Positions 33,051 through 41,495 of a DNA stretch of 64,000 nucleotides are shown piece after piece. The stretch is from assembly GCA_964455285.1 (NCBI GenBank), contig CAYVVG010000005.1, forward strand, positions 1-64,000, written 5' to 3'. A model generated the notes under the pieces. It searched no databases, was not told where the DNA came from, and saw only the letters and a program-made list of their open reading frames with translations. The stretch is from CAIVAT01 sp964455285 (GTDB taxonomy: Bacteria; Bacteroidota; Bacteroidia; Bacteroidales; FEN-979). Made by a program: the position numbers and the translations under genes. Numbering within the stretch: position 1 is the stretch's first letter; each line of letters opens with the position of its first letter.

Positions 33051-33956
33051 TTATTGCTGGATTTTCATCGAGAAGGTGATGGAGCCCGCCGCATCATGAT
33101 CGGCTGCAAGCACGCGGATCAATCCTTTTTTTCCTTTTGCGGTGAGGAAGGGGATCACATCCCCGGCCTCCGCCCATTTGAATTTCCTCTTTCCCCAAAC
33201 GTCGTCGTAGGCCAGGATCAGCAGGCTGTCGTTGTGGCATGCGTCGAATGCGTCAACCGGCACCGGGTCGGTATCGACGCTGATATCCCATTTGGTGTAG
33301 TTCTTTGAGGTCCAGTCGCCGATCGAGGGATAGTATGCAGTGATTCCCCCTCCGGTCTCCCCTGCGGAAGAAAAGGTGGGGGAGGGAGTTTCGTCGATGT
33401 AAAAATAGGTGATGATGTCGATGGATTCCTGGACAAGTGTGGCAGAGTCGGCAAACCAGACTTTCCCTGTGGAGGGAACCAGGAACTGGCCGTGTGTGGT
33501 GCTGCCCTGGTATCCCATGACGATGGATGGGAATTCCAGGATCCCGCCCCACGCGGAATTGGGATCTTTATAGAGGGTCAATGCAGCGGTGGCAAACTGC
33601 CGGTTGCGGTCCATCACCTGGAAGGTCCAGCGGGCGGTGTCTTCGATACCCTGGTAAAAGGTTTCGCTGACCGTGAACCCGGAAGTGTTCAATCCCGAAT
33701 CAAAGACCACCTTAGAAGTGCCGTCGGGCATGATCTTTTTAACCACAAAATTGGTGATATTGGCATCGGTTCCGTTAGCGGTGATGCCAAAACGGAGTTT
33801 TCCGCCCACTGCCATGACCGATCCGTCGGAAGTATATTCCGGGCCTGTCAGAAGCCGGATGACTGGCGGAGAGGGGTTCGTCTCTTTTTTGCAGGAGACC
33901 ATGGACACCGGTAAGAGTGCACAGGCGAGGAGGATGGCGATCGAAATTTGTTTCAT
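33051..33956 (-). CDS. Surface or periplasmic lipoprotein of the Mo/W operon
   Basis: A 301-residue predicted lipoprotein: the signal peptide ends in the lipobox LLPVSMVSC (Cys at 22) followed by KKETNPSPP. The rest is strand-rich and suggests two immunoglobulin-like domains (IRLLTGPEYTSDGSVMAVGGK and RWTFQVMDRNRQFATAALTLY). I do not recognise a family. It is co-directional with wtpA upstream (76-bp gap) and the T9SS protein downstream (35-bp gap). It may be the lipid-anchored partner of the TonB receptor. Confidence 0.72.
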   Translation of the reverse strand: MKQISIAILLACALLPVSMVSCKKETNPSPPVIRLLTGPEYTSDGSVMAVGGKLRFGITANGTDANITNFVVKKIMPDGTSKVVFDSGLNTSGFTVSETFYQGIEDTARWTFQVMDRNRQFATAALTLYKDPNSAWGGILEFPSIVMGYQGSTTHGQFLVPSTGKVWFADSATLVQESIDIITYFYIDETPSPTFSSAGETGGGITAYYPSIGDWTSKNYTKWDISVDTDPVPVDAFDACHNDSLLILAYDDVWGKRKFKWAEAGDVIPFLTAKGKKGLIRVLAADHDAAGSITFSMKIQQ

Positions 33957-34032
33957 GGCGGTTTTTGTCGATATGTTAATTATTGCATATCGTTGCTCTT
34001 ACATGGGTTATCAGGTTTTTTTCACAGGAGGG

Positions 34033-34989
34033 TCAGGGCCGGGTGAAGGGTTGAAGCGATACAGGGAGCAGGTCCCGGTTGGGATTCACCTGGGGGATGA
34101 CAGAGGGCTGGCCGTTCTTTTCCAGGATGGCGATTCCTTTGTCTTTTGAGAGGAGGAATTCGAGGAAAGCCAGGGCGGTAGCCGGGTGGGGAGCGGTTTT
34201 GCACAGGGTGATGCCATAGACCATGGGCTCGCCCTTCATGAACACTTTCTGCCCAGGTTCCTTCCCGTTGATGGCGACGGAGGCGGTGGCATACAGTCCC
34301 GCGAGTTCCGGTTCCTTCAGGTTTACCTCCGCGGGAAGTACCAGGTAGTTGAGCTGGTGCTGGACGGCGACGGATTTGTAAAGGAGTACATAATCGACCG
34401 TATTCGTTTCAAGCAGGGCCAGGAGATCCACCTCCTTGGGGCGGATCATGTTCCTGTCTTTCGCCATCAGTTGCGCGGCAAGGCCCGGTTTTTTATAATA
34501 TCTCTCGGCCAGTTGCAGGGTCATCACCGACCGGTAACCGCAGGGATCGGAGTTGGGATCGGACCTTCCGTAAACCACATCCTTCTTCAGCAGGATTTCG
34601 GACCAGTTTCCGGCGTTGATCTGCCGGGCATATCTCGATTTTCCGGTGTAAACAATACACATTTCGTTGCTGACAAATTTGATGTTCCAGGAGGCAAAAG
34701 CCGGAATGAGCATGTTGTCGATCACCTTATAATCGGCAGAAGCCAGGATATCGCAGGGGCGTTTCAGGTCGGTCACCTTACGCGCACATTCCACGCTGCC
34801 GGCCGATTCCAGGAGGATGTTCACGCCGGGATGGATCTTTTTAAAGGCATCCGCCACCTCTTTCATGGGAACCGACAGGCTGCCGGCATGGAAGATGATC
34901 AGGTCGCCCGACAGCCGGGGCGTTCTCTGGGCGATTCCGGCTATGCCGGGGATCAGCAGGACGAGCAGCAGTATAAACCGTTTCATCAT
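34033..34989 (-). CDS. wtpA: Tungstate/molybdate-binding protein, WtpA type
   Basis: A 318-residue periplasmic solute-binding protein with a signal peptide (MMKRFILLLVLLIPGIAGIAQ). The sequence LIIFHAGSLSVPMKEVADAF, the ESAGSVECARKVTDL segment, NEMCIVYTGKS, YGRSDPNSDPCGYRSV and DYVLLYKSVAVQHQL are those of WtpA, the class first known from archaea that binds tungstate and molybdate with high affinity through a six-coordinate metal, in contrast to bacterial ModA. It delivers the oxyanion to WtpBC. It lies 9 bp after the modE-like gene. Preference for tungstate over molybdate is a family expectation and fits the AOR gene nearby. Confidence 0.92.
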   Translation of the reverse strand: MMKRFILLLVLLIPGIAGIAQRTPRLSGDLIIFHAGSLSVPMKEVADAFKKIHPGVNILLESAGSVECARKVTDLKRPCDILASADYKVIDNMLIPAFASWNIKFVSNEMCIVYTGKSRYARQINAGNWSEILLKKDVVYGRSDPNSDPCGYRSVMTLQLAERYYKKPGLAAQLMAKDRNMIRPKEVDLLALLETNTVDYVLLYKSVAVQHQLNYLVLPAEVNLKEPELAGLYATASVAINGKEPGQKVFMKGEPMVYGITLCKTAPHPATALAFLEFLLSKDKGIAILEKNGQPSVIPQVNPNRDLLPVSLQPFTRP

Positions 34990-34998
34990 GGAAGAGGG

Positions 34999-35385
34999 TT
35001 ATTCGGGGATTTCTTTCAGTTCCCGGATAAATTGTTCGAACCCCTCCTGGATATGCAGATCCACCTTCTCGTGGAACGTGTTGAATGCATGGACGAGCCG
35101 CCTGCCTTCGGGGGTCAGGGCTGTATGCCCTCCTTCGCTCCCTCCCCTTTGTCTTTCCAGCAGGGGAAATCCGAAAAAGGATTCGATCTTTTTCAGGTTG
35201 CCCCACGTGCGGCGGTAAGTATAGCCCAATTCATCGCAGGCGGCCTTCATCGATCCCTTCTCCTCGATCAGCTTCAGCATATTCCATTTGCCGTCGCCCA
35301 TGATGCCTGTCTCCTTGTTATCCGACATCCAGATTTTATAATGGAGACGTACCTCTTCCAGCTTTGATGCGAATTTGTTGTCCAT
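34999..35385 (-). CDS. modE: ModE-like winged-helix transcription regulator
   Basis: A 128-residue protein with one LysR/ModE-type winged helix: GSMKAACDELGYTYRRTWGNL (helix-turn-helix, about 45-65), IESFFGFPLLERQRGG and TALTPEGRRLVHAF (wing and dimer helix). The oxyanion-binding Mop/TOBE part of full ModE is absent, so it may sense molybdate/tungstate through another protein (for example the TOBE domain of the ATPase) or not directly. First gene of the operon, hence likely an autoregulator. ATG at 35385 follows a TAnnTTTG box with a leader of about 75 nt. Confidence 0.88.
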   Translation of the reverse strand: MDNKFASKLEEVRLHYKIWMSDNKETGIMGDGKWNMLKLIEEKGSMKAACDELGYTYRRTWGNLKKIESFFGFPLLERQRGGSEGGHTALTPEGRRLVHAFNTFHEKVDLHIQEGFEQFIRELKEIPE

Positions 35386-35466
35386 ATACCAGGCCCTGAC
35401 GGTTCAACACGGCGACGGTCGGCCCGAGGATCAGGCTGGGAGCAGCCGCCGGCCTTCAGGGCGTCA

Positions 35467-35474
35467 CAAAGGTA
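35467..35474 (-). promoter_or_regulatory. Probable -7 box of the Mo/W operon
   Basis: TACCTTTG on the minus strand, 82 bp before the modE-like start codon. No exact -33 TTTG is visible, consistent with a regulated promoter. Confidence 0.5.
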
Positions 35475-35613
35475 ATAAGTTAACCGATATGCAGGATACG
35501 ACCGATCCGTTTTATTGAGGCAGCCGTTGAATATTTTCCGGGCAACGTTCTGCCGGGACTGTTCAAGGGAAATCCCGTGTAATGGAGGACTCCATGGATG
35601 ATCCGCCTCACAG

Positions 35614-35645
35614 TTTAGAATAATTCCAAATAATGAGTATCTTTG
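35614..35645 (+). promoter_or_regulatory. Promoter of pruA
   Basis: TATCTTTG at 35638-35645 with TTTA at 35614-35617, 20 bp apart; the ATG is 77 bp downstream. Confidence 0.6.
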
Positions 35646-35721
35646 CAACCGGAAGGTAATTATCGATATGTACGCATGTGCATATCGGTTCATTCAACTA
35701 ATTTTGTCAAAAAACAATTTC

Positions 35722-37362
35722 ATGAACAACGCGATATTCAATCTCGACCGGCCCCAGAATGAGCACACGTTAAGTTATGCTCCCGGATGCCGCGAACGCA
35801 AGGAACTCAACCGTGAGCTCGACCGGATGACGGACGGGGAACTGGAAATTCCGCTTATCATCGGCGGGAAGGAGGTACGTACCGGGAAGACCGGGAAGGT
35901 GGTGATGCCGCACGATCACCGGCATGTGCTGGCCACCTATCACATGGCCGGAGAAGCCGAAACGAAGATGGCGATCGAAGCGGCCCTTCAGGCGCACCGG
36001 GAATGGGAATCGTTCCCCTGGGTCGACCGTGTTTCGGTCACCCTGAAAGCGGCAGAGCTGATCTCGAAGAAATACCGGTTCATGCTGAATGCCGCCACGA
36101 TGCTCGGACAGGGGAAAAGTGCCTACCAGGCCGAGATCGATGCGGCCTGCGAAACCATCGATTTTTTGAATTTCAACGCCCATTTTATCACCCAGATCTA
36201 CGAAGAGCAGCCCCATTCCACCCCGGGCATCCTCAACCGCATCGAGTACCGGCCCCTGGAAGGGTTCATTTTCACTGTGACCCCGTTCAACTTCACGGCC
36301 ATCGCTTCGAACCTGAACATGGCTCCCGTGCTGATGGGCAACACCACGGTCTGGAAGCCTGCCACCACCTCCCTGCTTTCCAATTATGTCCTGATGCAGA
36401 TCTTTAAGGAGGCGGGACTGCCCGACGGGGTCATCAATTTCGTGCCCGGGCCCGGGAGTGTGATCGGGCGCACGACCCTGGCGCACCGCGACATGGCGGG
36501 AATCCACTTTACCGGCTCGAATGCCACTTTCAACGGGTTATGGCAGACGGCGGCCCAGAACATGGCCGGTTACCGGTCGTATCCCCGGATCGTAGGGGAG
36601 ACCGGAGGTAAGGACTTCATCTTCGTCCATCCCTCGTCGGATCCGCAGGAGGTGGCTGTGGCCATCGTGCGGGGGGCATTCGAATACCAGGGGCAGAAAT
36701 GTTCGGCCGCATCGCGCGCTTACATTCCCGAATCGCTGTGGCCGGGCATCCGGGAAAGGATCGGCGACATGATCTCCCGGATCACGGTGGGCGATGTGCG
36801 TGAATTCAGCCACTTCATGAATGCCGTGATCGACGAGGCCTCGTTCGACAACATCATGGGGTATATCGAATACGCGAAAAAGTCGGCCGACGCCGAAGTG
36901 ATCTTCGGCGGAACGGGTGATAAATCGACGGGATATTTCATCCAGCCGACCGTCATCCTGACGACCGATCCCCACTTCAAATCCATGGAGGAGGAGATCT
37001 TCGGGCCCGTGATGACCATCTATGCTTACAGGGACAAAGAGTTCGAGGAAACTTTAAGAATCTGCGACAGCACGTCGCCATACGGGCTTACCGGGAGTGT
37101 TTTCTCGAAAGACCGGGCTGCCCTGAACCAGGCATGCCGGGTACTGCGTTATGCAGCGGGGAATTTTTACTTCAACGACAAGCCGACCGGTGCCGTAGTG
37201 GGCCAGCAGCCCTTTGGCGGGGCCCGGGGATCAGGCACGAACGACAAGTCGGGCAGCCACCTGAACCTGCTTCGCTGGACAAACCCGAGAACGATCAAAG
37301 AAACGCTGCTGCCGCCGACAGAGTTTACCTATCCCTACATGAAGGTGGATAAGTGCCATTAG
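35722..37362 (+). CDS. pruA: 1-pyrroline-5-carboxylate dehydrogenase
   Basis: A 546-residue NAD-dependent aldehyde dehydrogenase that oxidises glutamate semialdehyde to glutamate in proline breakdown. The family motifs are present: VTPFNFTAIASNLNMAPVLM, TTVWKPATTS, GIHFTGSNATFNGLW, IVGETGGKDFIFVH with the catalytic Glu, and FEYQGQKCSAASRAY with the nucleophilic Cys (near residue 323). The ATG at 35722 (MNNAIFNLDRPQNEH) matches the usual Bacteroidota start; an in-frame ATG 54 bp upstream is less likely. No proline dehydrogenase neighbour is visible. The length and sequence fit the type 1 P5CDH (PutA-C-like) family. Confidence 0.93.
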   Translation: MNNAIFNLDRPQNEHTLSYAPGCRERKELNRELDRMTDGELEIPLIIGGKEVRTGKTGKVVMPHDHRHVLATYHMAGEAETKMAIEAALQAHREWESFPWVDRVSVTLKAAELISKKYRFMLNAATMLGQGKSAYQAEIDAACETIDFLNFNAHFITQIYEEQPHSTPGILNRIEYRPLEGFIFTVTPFNFTAIASNLNMAPVLMGNTTVWKPATTSLLSNYVLMQIFKEAGLPDGVINFVPGPGSVIGRTTLAHRDMAGIHFTGSNATFNGLWQTAAQNMAGYRSYPRIVGETGGKDFIFVHPSSDPQEVAVAIVRGAFEYQGQKCSAASRAYIPESLWPGIRERIGDMISRITVGDVREFSHFMNAVIDEASFDNIMGYIEYAKKSADAEVIFGGTGDKSTGYFIQPTVILTTDPHFKSMEEEIFGPVMTIYAYRDKEFEETLRICDSTSPYGLTGSVFSKDRAALNQACRVLRYAAGNFYFNDKPTGAVVGQQPFGGARGSGTNDKSGSHLNLLRWTNPRTIKETLLPPTEFTYPYMKVDKCH

Positions 37363-37393
37363 GAATTACGATCTCCGATCTCCAATCGGCCGG
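37363..37393. repeat. Short tandem repeat after pruA
   Basis: Two adjoining copies of CGATCTC with a degenerate third copy occupy the 45-bp gap between the convergent pruA and AOR-family genes. Confidence 0.5.
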
Positions 37394-37407
37394 ATGAGTG
37401 GGGATGG

Positions 37408-39570
37408 TCAATCCTGAAGGGGTGTAACGACTTCGAGGAGTTCGGGCAGGTCCATGCCGAGTTTTTTCAGGTGCTCGATCTTCGGAACGCCATTCCTGGT
37501 CCAGCCACGGCGCTCGTAAACGGCATCGAGGAGCTGTTCGTAGCGGTTTTCGCGGTATTCACGCAGCACGGTCATCTTCTCCTCCGTGGTTTTACCGGCC
37601 GGGTCATATGCGACCAGGTCCATCAACTGCTTGTCATACCGTTCGGCGCGTGATTCGTATTCCTCTTTGGTAACCGGACCGCAGGCGCGGTAGGGTTGCG
37701 CGTCGTGCTTCCGCAGTCCGTAACCCCGGCGGATGTTGAAGATGCGCTGGAAGTTGTACACCCTTTCCGACATCCGGATGATATCCTGCTTGTCGATGTT
37801 CCTGCCGGTGACGCCGTTGAATACAGTCACGTAATTATCAACATGCTCGGGCACTTTTGCGGGTTCGGCCGTCTGGGCATTGTCTTCCGGTTCCACGTCG
37901 TTCCAGGGCAGTTTGCAGAAACCGGCAAGTCCGAACCAGGTGCGGAACATCGGGAAATAGTGCAGCGCTTCGGCTTTCTTTTCAAAGGTGGGGATCTGGT
38001 TGTTGACCATGTCCATGAAGATCAGCCACGCTTCGTCATGCTGCGGTCCCTTGTTGGTCATGGCATACCCGCCCTGCTGCGCCAGCGATTCTTTTGAGAC
38101 ATATTGCGAATACTCCAGTCCTTTGTTCTCCATGCCGATGTCCTGCATGAAGGCTGCGTCGCCCCAGCCGTTCTTCGCGAAGATCTCTTTCATCCTGCGC
38201 ACTCCCTGTCCGGCGATCAGGCCGAACCCCTCGCCGCGCGATACCTGGTGCAGCAGTTCCATGGCCGCGTCGGCGTTGCCGAAGTTCAGTTTAATCCCGC
38301 CGGTGCGCGCTTCGTCGAGAATCCCGTTCTCGAAGCATTCCATCACGAAACCGAGGATGGTCCCCCACGAGATGGTGCAAATGCCGTAAGTGTCGCAGTA
38401 GAAGTTGGCTTCGATCGTGAAATCAGGATTGAAGATGCCGGCGATGGATCCCAGCGAGGAGGTCGTCTCGTATTCCGGTCCGTCGACGATCACCCGGTCA
38501 CCGGCATACGGACCGGTTCTCAGCAGGTAATTATCCACCCCCTTGGCGCAGGCCATGTTGCATCCCACCCAGCAGCCGTCGGGGACATTTTGCGTGAAGT
38601 ACGATTTCCAGACATCCCCCCGGATGTTGAACGCGTCGGGATGGCTGCCAAATTTAAAATTGTTGACCGGAAGCAGGTCATAGTCGTTCATGATGTGCGT
38701 AAGGTGGGCGGTGCCTTTGGAACGCATTTCGCACTGCTTGTCGTCGAGCTCTCGCATCTCCTTGTTGAACCTTCGTCCGCGTTCCTGGATCGCCTCCAGG
38801 TTCACCACGTTGTTGCGGTTGCCGCCGATCGTCTTCACATGGGCCACGATCCCCTTGATCTTCTTGTCGCGCAGCACAGTGCCGATGCCTCCCCGGCCGG
38901 CCTGCTTCAGGCGCACCTTCTTCCGCTTGATGTCGTAAAAACTGAAGTTCAGCATCCCGATCAGCGAGTGCTCGGCAGCGGTGCCGGCGGAGACCACCGA
39001 CACGTTGTATTTGTCTTTCTCATTCCCCGGTATGGCCATCATGTCGTGCAGTTCTTCGGCCAGCACATGGCTGTCGGAAGGGAGGTCTTCCGCTTCGTAG
39101 ATCTCGATGATCTCCCGTTCTTCCTCGAACACGATCAGCACCTCTTTTTCCGCTTTTCCCTGCAGTTCCAGCGCATCGAAGCCGCAAAATTTCAGGAAGG
39201 GGCCGAAGAAACCGCCCACGTTCGAATCGACCACAATGTCGGTTTGCGGGCTGATGGCGCAGCAGATGGCCTTACCGGACCCCGAGTACTGGGTGATCCC
39301 GCAGCAGGGACCGCCCGAGATAACGATCTCGTTGTCGGGATCGTTCCACTTCGTTTCGGGCCTGGTGGCATCCCACAAGAGGCGGAGGTCGAACCCTTTG
39401 CCGCCGGTGAATTTCTCCTTCATCTCTTCGGTGACGGGCTTTTCCCGGAAACGGAGTTCCCCGACGTTGATGTAGATGGATCGGTTGTTATAGCCGCGGT
39501 CGATCGGCGCCCATGTGTATTTGTAGGAGGAGAGCAGTTTGTGCGTCTTTTTGAATTCTTCGAAGGTCAT
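37408..39570 (-). CDS. Aldehyde:ferredoxin oxidoreductase family tungstoenzyme
   Basis: A 720-residue AOR-family protein, longer than typical AOR (about 600-620). The AOR N-domain is visible in SIYINVGELRFREKPV, FTGGKGFDLRLLWDA and ISGGPCCGITQYSGSGK; the cluster motif is CWVGCNMACAKG (C-x3-C-x3-C, near 346) with a further Cys in GFCKLPWND near 590. These enzymes use a bis-tungstopterin and [4Fe-4S] cluster to oxidise aldehydes and reduce ferredoxin, or the reverse. The ATG at 39570 (MTFEEFKKTHKLLSS) is chosen; the open frame upstream has no family character and crosses the promoter. Substrate is unknown; this divergent branch might serve aldehydes or another oxo-transfer. Its proximity to the Wtp/cofactor operon supports tungsten. 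Confidence 0.88.
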   Translation of the reverse strand: MTFEEFKKTHKLLSSYKYTWAPIDRGYNNRSIYINVGELRFREKPVTEEMKEKFTGGKGFDLRLLWDATRPETKWNDPDNEIVISGGPCCGITQYSGSGKAICCAISPQTDIVVDSNVGGFFGPFLKFCGFDALELQGKAEKEVLIVFEEEREIIEIYEAEDLPSDSHVLAEELHDMMAIPGNEKDKYNVSVVSAGTAAEHSLIGMLNFSFYDIKRKKVRLKQAGRGGIGTVLRDKKIKGIVAHVKTIGGNRNNVVNLEAIQERGRRFNKEMRELDDKQCEMRSKGTAHLTHIMNDYDLLPVNNFKFGSHPDAFNIRGDVWKSYFTQNVPDGCWVGCNMACAKGVDNYLLRTGPYAGDRVIVDGPEYETTSSLGSIAGIFNPDFTIEANFYCDTYGICTISWGTILGFVMECFENGILDEARTGGIKLNFGNADAAMELLHQVSRGEGFGLIAGQGVRRMKEIFAKNGWGDAAFMQDIGMENKGLEYSQYVSKESLAQQGGYAMTNKGPQHDEAWLIFMDMVNNQIPTFEKKAEALHYFPMFRTWFGLAGFCKLPWNDVEPEDNAQTAEPAKVPEHVDNYVTVFNGVTGRNIDKQDIIRMSERVYNFQRIFNIRRGYGLRKHDAQPYRACGPVTKEEYESRAERYDKQLMDLVAYDPAGKTTEEKMTVLREYRENRYEQLLDAVYERRGWTRNGVPKIEHLKKLGMDLPELLEVVTPLQD

Positions 39571-39602
39571 ATCCTGGGAATTTTGTGAAGCGTTTAACGA
39601 TA

Positions 39603-39610
39603 CAAAAATA
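39603..39610 (-). promoter_or_regulatory. -7 box of the AOR-family gene
   Basis: TATTTTTG on the minus strand, 32 bp before the ATG at 39570; -33 element not obvious. Confidence 0.45.
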
Positions 39611-39688
39611 GTAAAAAAGGATCGCGGTAAGTGGCCGTAGATCAAAAAGTTCGATATGTTTGTTCCTGCATAACGGATGATCAGGTGA

Positions 39689-41425
39689 TCAGGATCTTCC
39701 CAGAGCTTCCTCTTCGGCTTCCGGAACATCGTACCAGGAATACAGTCCCTGCAGCAGCCTCTCCCGTTTTTCCTGAGGCGTGAGTTTTTCGAAGCGTTCC
39801 CGGGCCTCGCGGGCCTTGCGTCGCTTCTCCTCCTCGATCTGGTGGATGTTCTCGGTGTAATTCTCTTCGACGCATTTCTGGAGAAAGTCGCGGGCCACGG
39901 TGGGGAAGAGTTCGAGCAGCAGTTCGTCTTTTTCGTTGTCGGCCAGGCGCATATCCCCGTAATCCTCGAATACGGTGTTCTCCTGTTTTTTATAGTTGCG
40001 CGTATCGTAAGGGGTCTCCTCCCTGACGCCGGTCAGTTCTTCGCGGAAATCGGGATCAATGGGAATGGGAGTCCGGCCGTAGATGCCCTTGACCAGGTTG
40101 ACGAACTGGATCGACTTGGTGGTGAAGTAGGGGAGATCCTTGTTCTCGTCGATCACGCAGTTGACCGCCTGTACGCCCACGATCTGGCTGGTGGGGGTGA
40201 CCAGGGGGGGGCAGCCCGACTTGATGCGGACGAGCGGAACCAGTTCGAGCACGCGGGGAAGGAGGTGATCGAGTTTCAGTTGCTTGAGCTGGGCATGCAT
40301 ATTGGTGTACATGCCGCCGGGGATCTCGGCTTTTTTCACAGCCTCGTCGGGCCCCGGAAAATTGAAGTGTTTCTCGATGGCCTGGCAGGCTTCCAGCAGA
40401 TCTTCCTCGCGGTCATGTTTTGCCATATAGATGGCCTTGACAAAGAGTTTGTTGATCTCTTTCGGAAGTTTGTCATGGACAAAATCGAATTCGACGGGAA
40501 AGGAGTCGCAGGTGTCAAATTCCTTCAGTTCCTGCCGGATGGTCTTCAGTTCCCGGTTGATCGCCAGGACGGCTTCGGCATTGACGCCGGTGTCGATGCC
40601 CATTTTATCACAGAAGAGGTGGATGATCTCGTAAGCGGGCGCTGCAGGTCCCCCCGCAAAGTTCCAGATGTTGGTATCGACGATATCGACCCCGTTGACG
40701 ATTGCGGAGAGCACGGACGCCAACCCGTAACCGGGGGTGCAATGGGTATGAAAATCAACGGGTACGCGGAGTTCCGATTTCAGCCGCCGGATGAGTTTGC
40801 CGGTCTGCAAGGGGGTGATCAGTCCGGCCATATCCTTGATCGAGATCATGTCGGCCCCCAGTGCTTCCATCTGGCGGGCTTTTTCGACGAAATAATCGAT
40901 GGTGAAGATATCGTGGGGGAGGGCTTTGAAATGCATCCAGGACCGGAATTTCTGCCGGGTGGAGAACTTCGGATCAACGGTAAAGCTGATGGCGCAATCG
41001 GCGATGCCCCCGTTCTGCTTCACATACCGGATCGTCGATTTCATGTTGTCCACGTCGTTCAGCGCGTCGAAGATCCGCATGATGCCAATGCCCGAATGGA
41101 TCGCCAGGCGGTTGAATCCTTCGATCACCTCTTCCGGGTAGGGGTTGTATCCGAACAGGTTGCGACCCCTCGACAAGGCGGTGAGCAGGGAGGCGCCCGC
41201 CACGCCTTCATGGATCTTCTCGAGCCTGACCCAGGGATTTTCCGCAAGGTAACGCATGATCGAGTCGGGCACAGCCCCACCCCATACCTCCATGGCATAG
41301 AACCCGGCTTCCCTGAAAAATGGCAGGACCCGGTCGACCTGTTCCTGTGTCATCCGGGTGGCAAAGAGAGACTGCTGTCCGTCACGAAGAGTTAAATCCC
41401 TGATCTTCAATTTTTTTCTTGACAT
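39689..41425 (-). CDS. Biotin-dependent carboxyltransferase, transcarboxylase 5S/oxaloacetate decarboxylase alpha type
   Basis: A 578-residue carboxyltransferase acting on pyruvate/oxaloacetate. The HMGL-like TIM barrel has RDLTLRDGQQSLFATRM (near 9-25), the carboxylated-lysine region MISIKDMAGLITP and the metal-binding HTHCTPGYGLAS; the PYC_OADA conserved domain follows (VGVQAVNCVIDENKDLPYF to GRTPIPIDPDFRE). The C-terminus is charged and helical and ends without a biotinyl domain, so it needs a separate biotin carrier, probably that at 58960-59277. With a carboxyltransferase of the 12S type at 59342 it could form a transcarboxylase for the Wood-Werkman route between pyruvate and methylmalonyl-CoA, or act as a pyruvate carboxylase B subunit. 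Partner choice is inferred. Confidence 0.88.
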   Translation of the reverse strand: MSRKKLKIRDLTLRDGQQSLFATRMTQEQVDRVLPFFREAGFYAMEVWGGAVPDSIMRYLAENPWVRLEKIHEGVAGASLLTALSRGRNLFGYNPYPEEVIEGFNRLAIHSGIGIMRIFDALNDVDNMKSTIRYVKQNGGIADCAISFTVDPKFSTRQKFRSWMHFKALPHDIFTIDYFVEKARQMEALGADMISIKDMAGLITPLQTGKLIRRLKSELRVPVDFHTHCTPGYGLASVLSAIVNGVDIVDTNIWNFAGGPAAPAYEIIHLFCDKMGIDTGVNAEAVLAINRELKTIRQELKEFDTCDSFPVEFDFVHDKLPKEINKLFVKAIYMAKHDREEDLLEACQAIEKHFNFPGPDEAVKKAEIPGGMYTNMHAQLKQLKLDHLLPRVLELVPLVRIKSGCPPLVTPTSQIVGVQAVNCVIDENKDLPYFTTKSIQFVNLVKGIYGRTPIPIDPDFREELTGVREETPYDTRNYKKQENTVFEDYGDMRLADNEKDELLLELFPTVARDFLQKCVEENYTENIHQIEEEKRRKAREARERFEKLTPQEKRERLLQGLYSWYDVPEAEEEALGRS

Positions 41426-41459
41426 ACTGACTTATTTTGTTAAAAAATTAACAATAAGG

Positions 41460-41467
41460 CAAAAGTA
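41460..41467 (-). promoter_or_regulatory. Probable -7 box of the 5S-type gene
   Basis: TACTTTTG on the minus strand, 34 bp before the ATG at 41425; a weak TTTC lies at a suitable distance upstream. Confidence 0.45.
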
Positions 41468-41495
41468 GTAATTAAGGAAATAGGAAAGGGAGGTT

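Larger units (their letters stand above)
35386..35721. other. Divergent promoter region of the Mo/W operon and pruA
   Basis: No gene is supported in these 336 bp. It contains the leftward box at 35467-35474, the rightward promoter at 35614-35645 and a GC-rich leader (35395-35460) that can form hairpins. I see no clear ModE palindrome. Confidence 0.6.

Noticed and set aside
35395..35460. Moco riboswitch before the Mo/W operon
   Set aside because: The leader is GC-rich and can form hairpins, but I cannot match the conserved riboswitch core; the ModE-like regulator is a simpler control.
38104..39588. A 494-codon frame on the plus strand opposite the AOR-family gene
   Set aside because: Antisense to conserved coding sequence, no recognisable domain.
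39842..41395. A 517-codon frame on the plus strand opposite the 5S-type gene
   Set aside because: Antisense shadow of a conserved carboxyltransferase; no family pattern.
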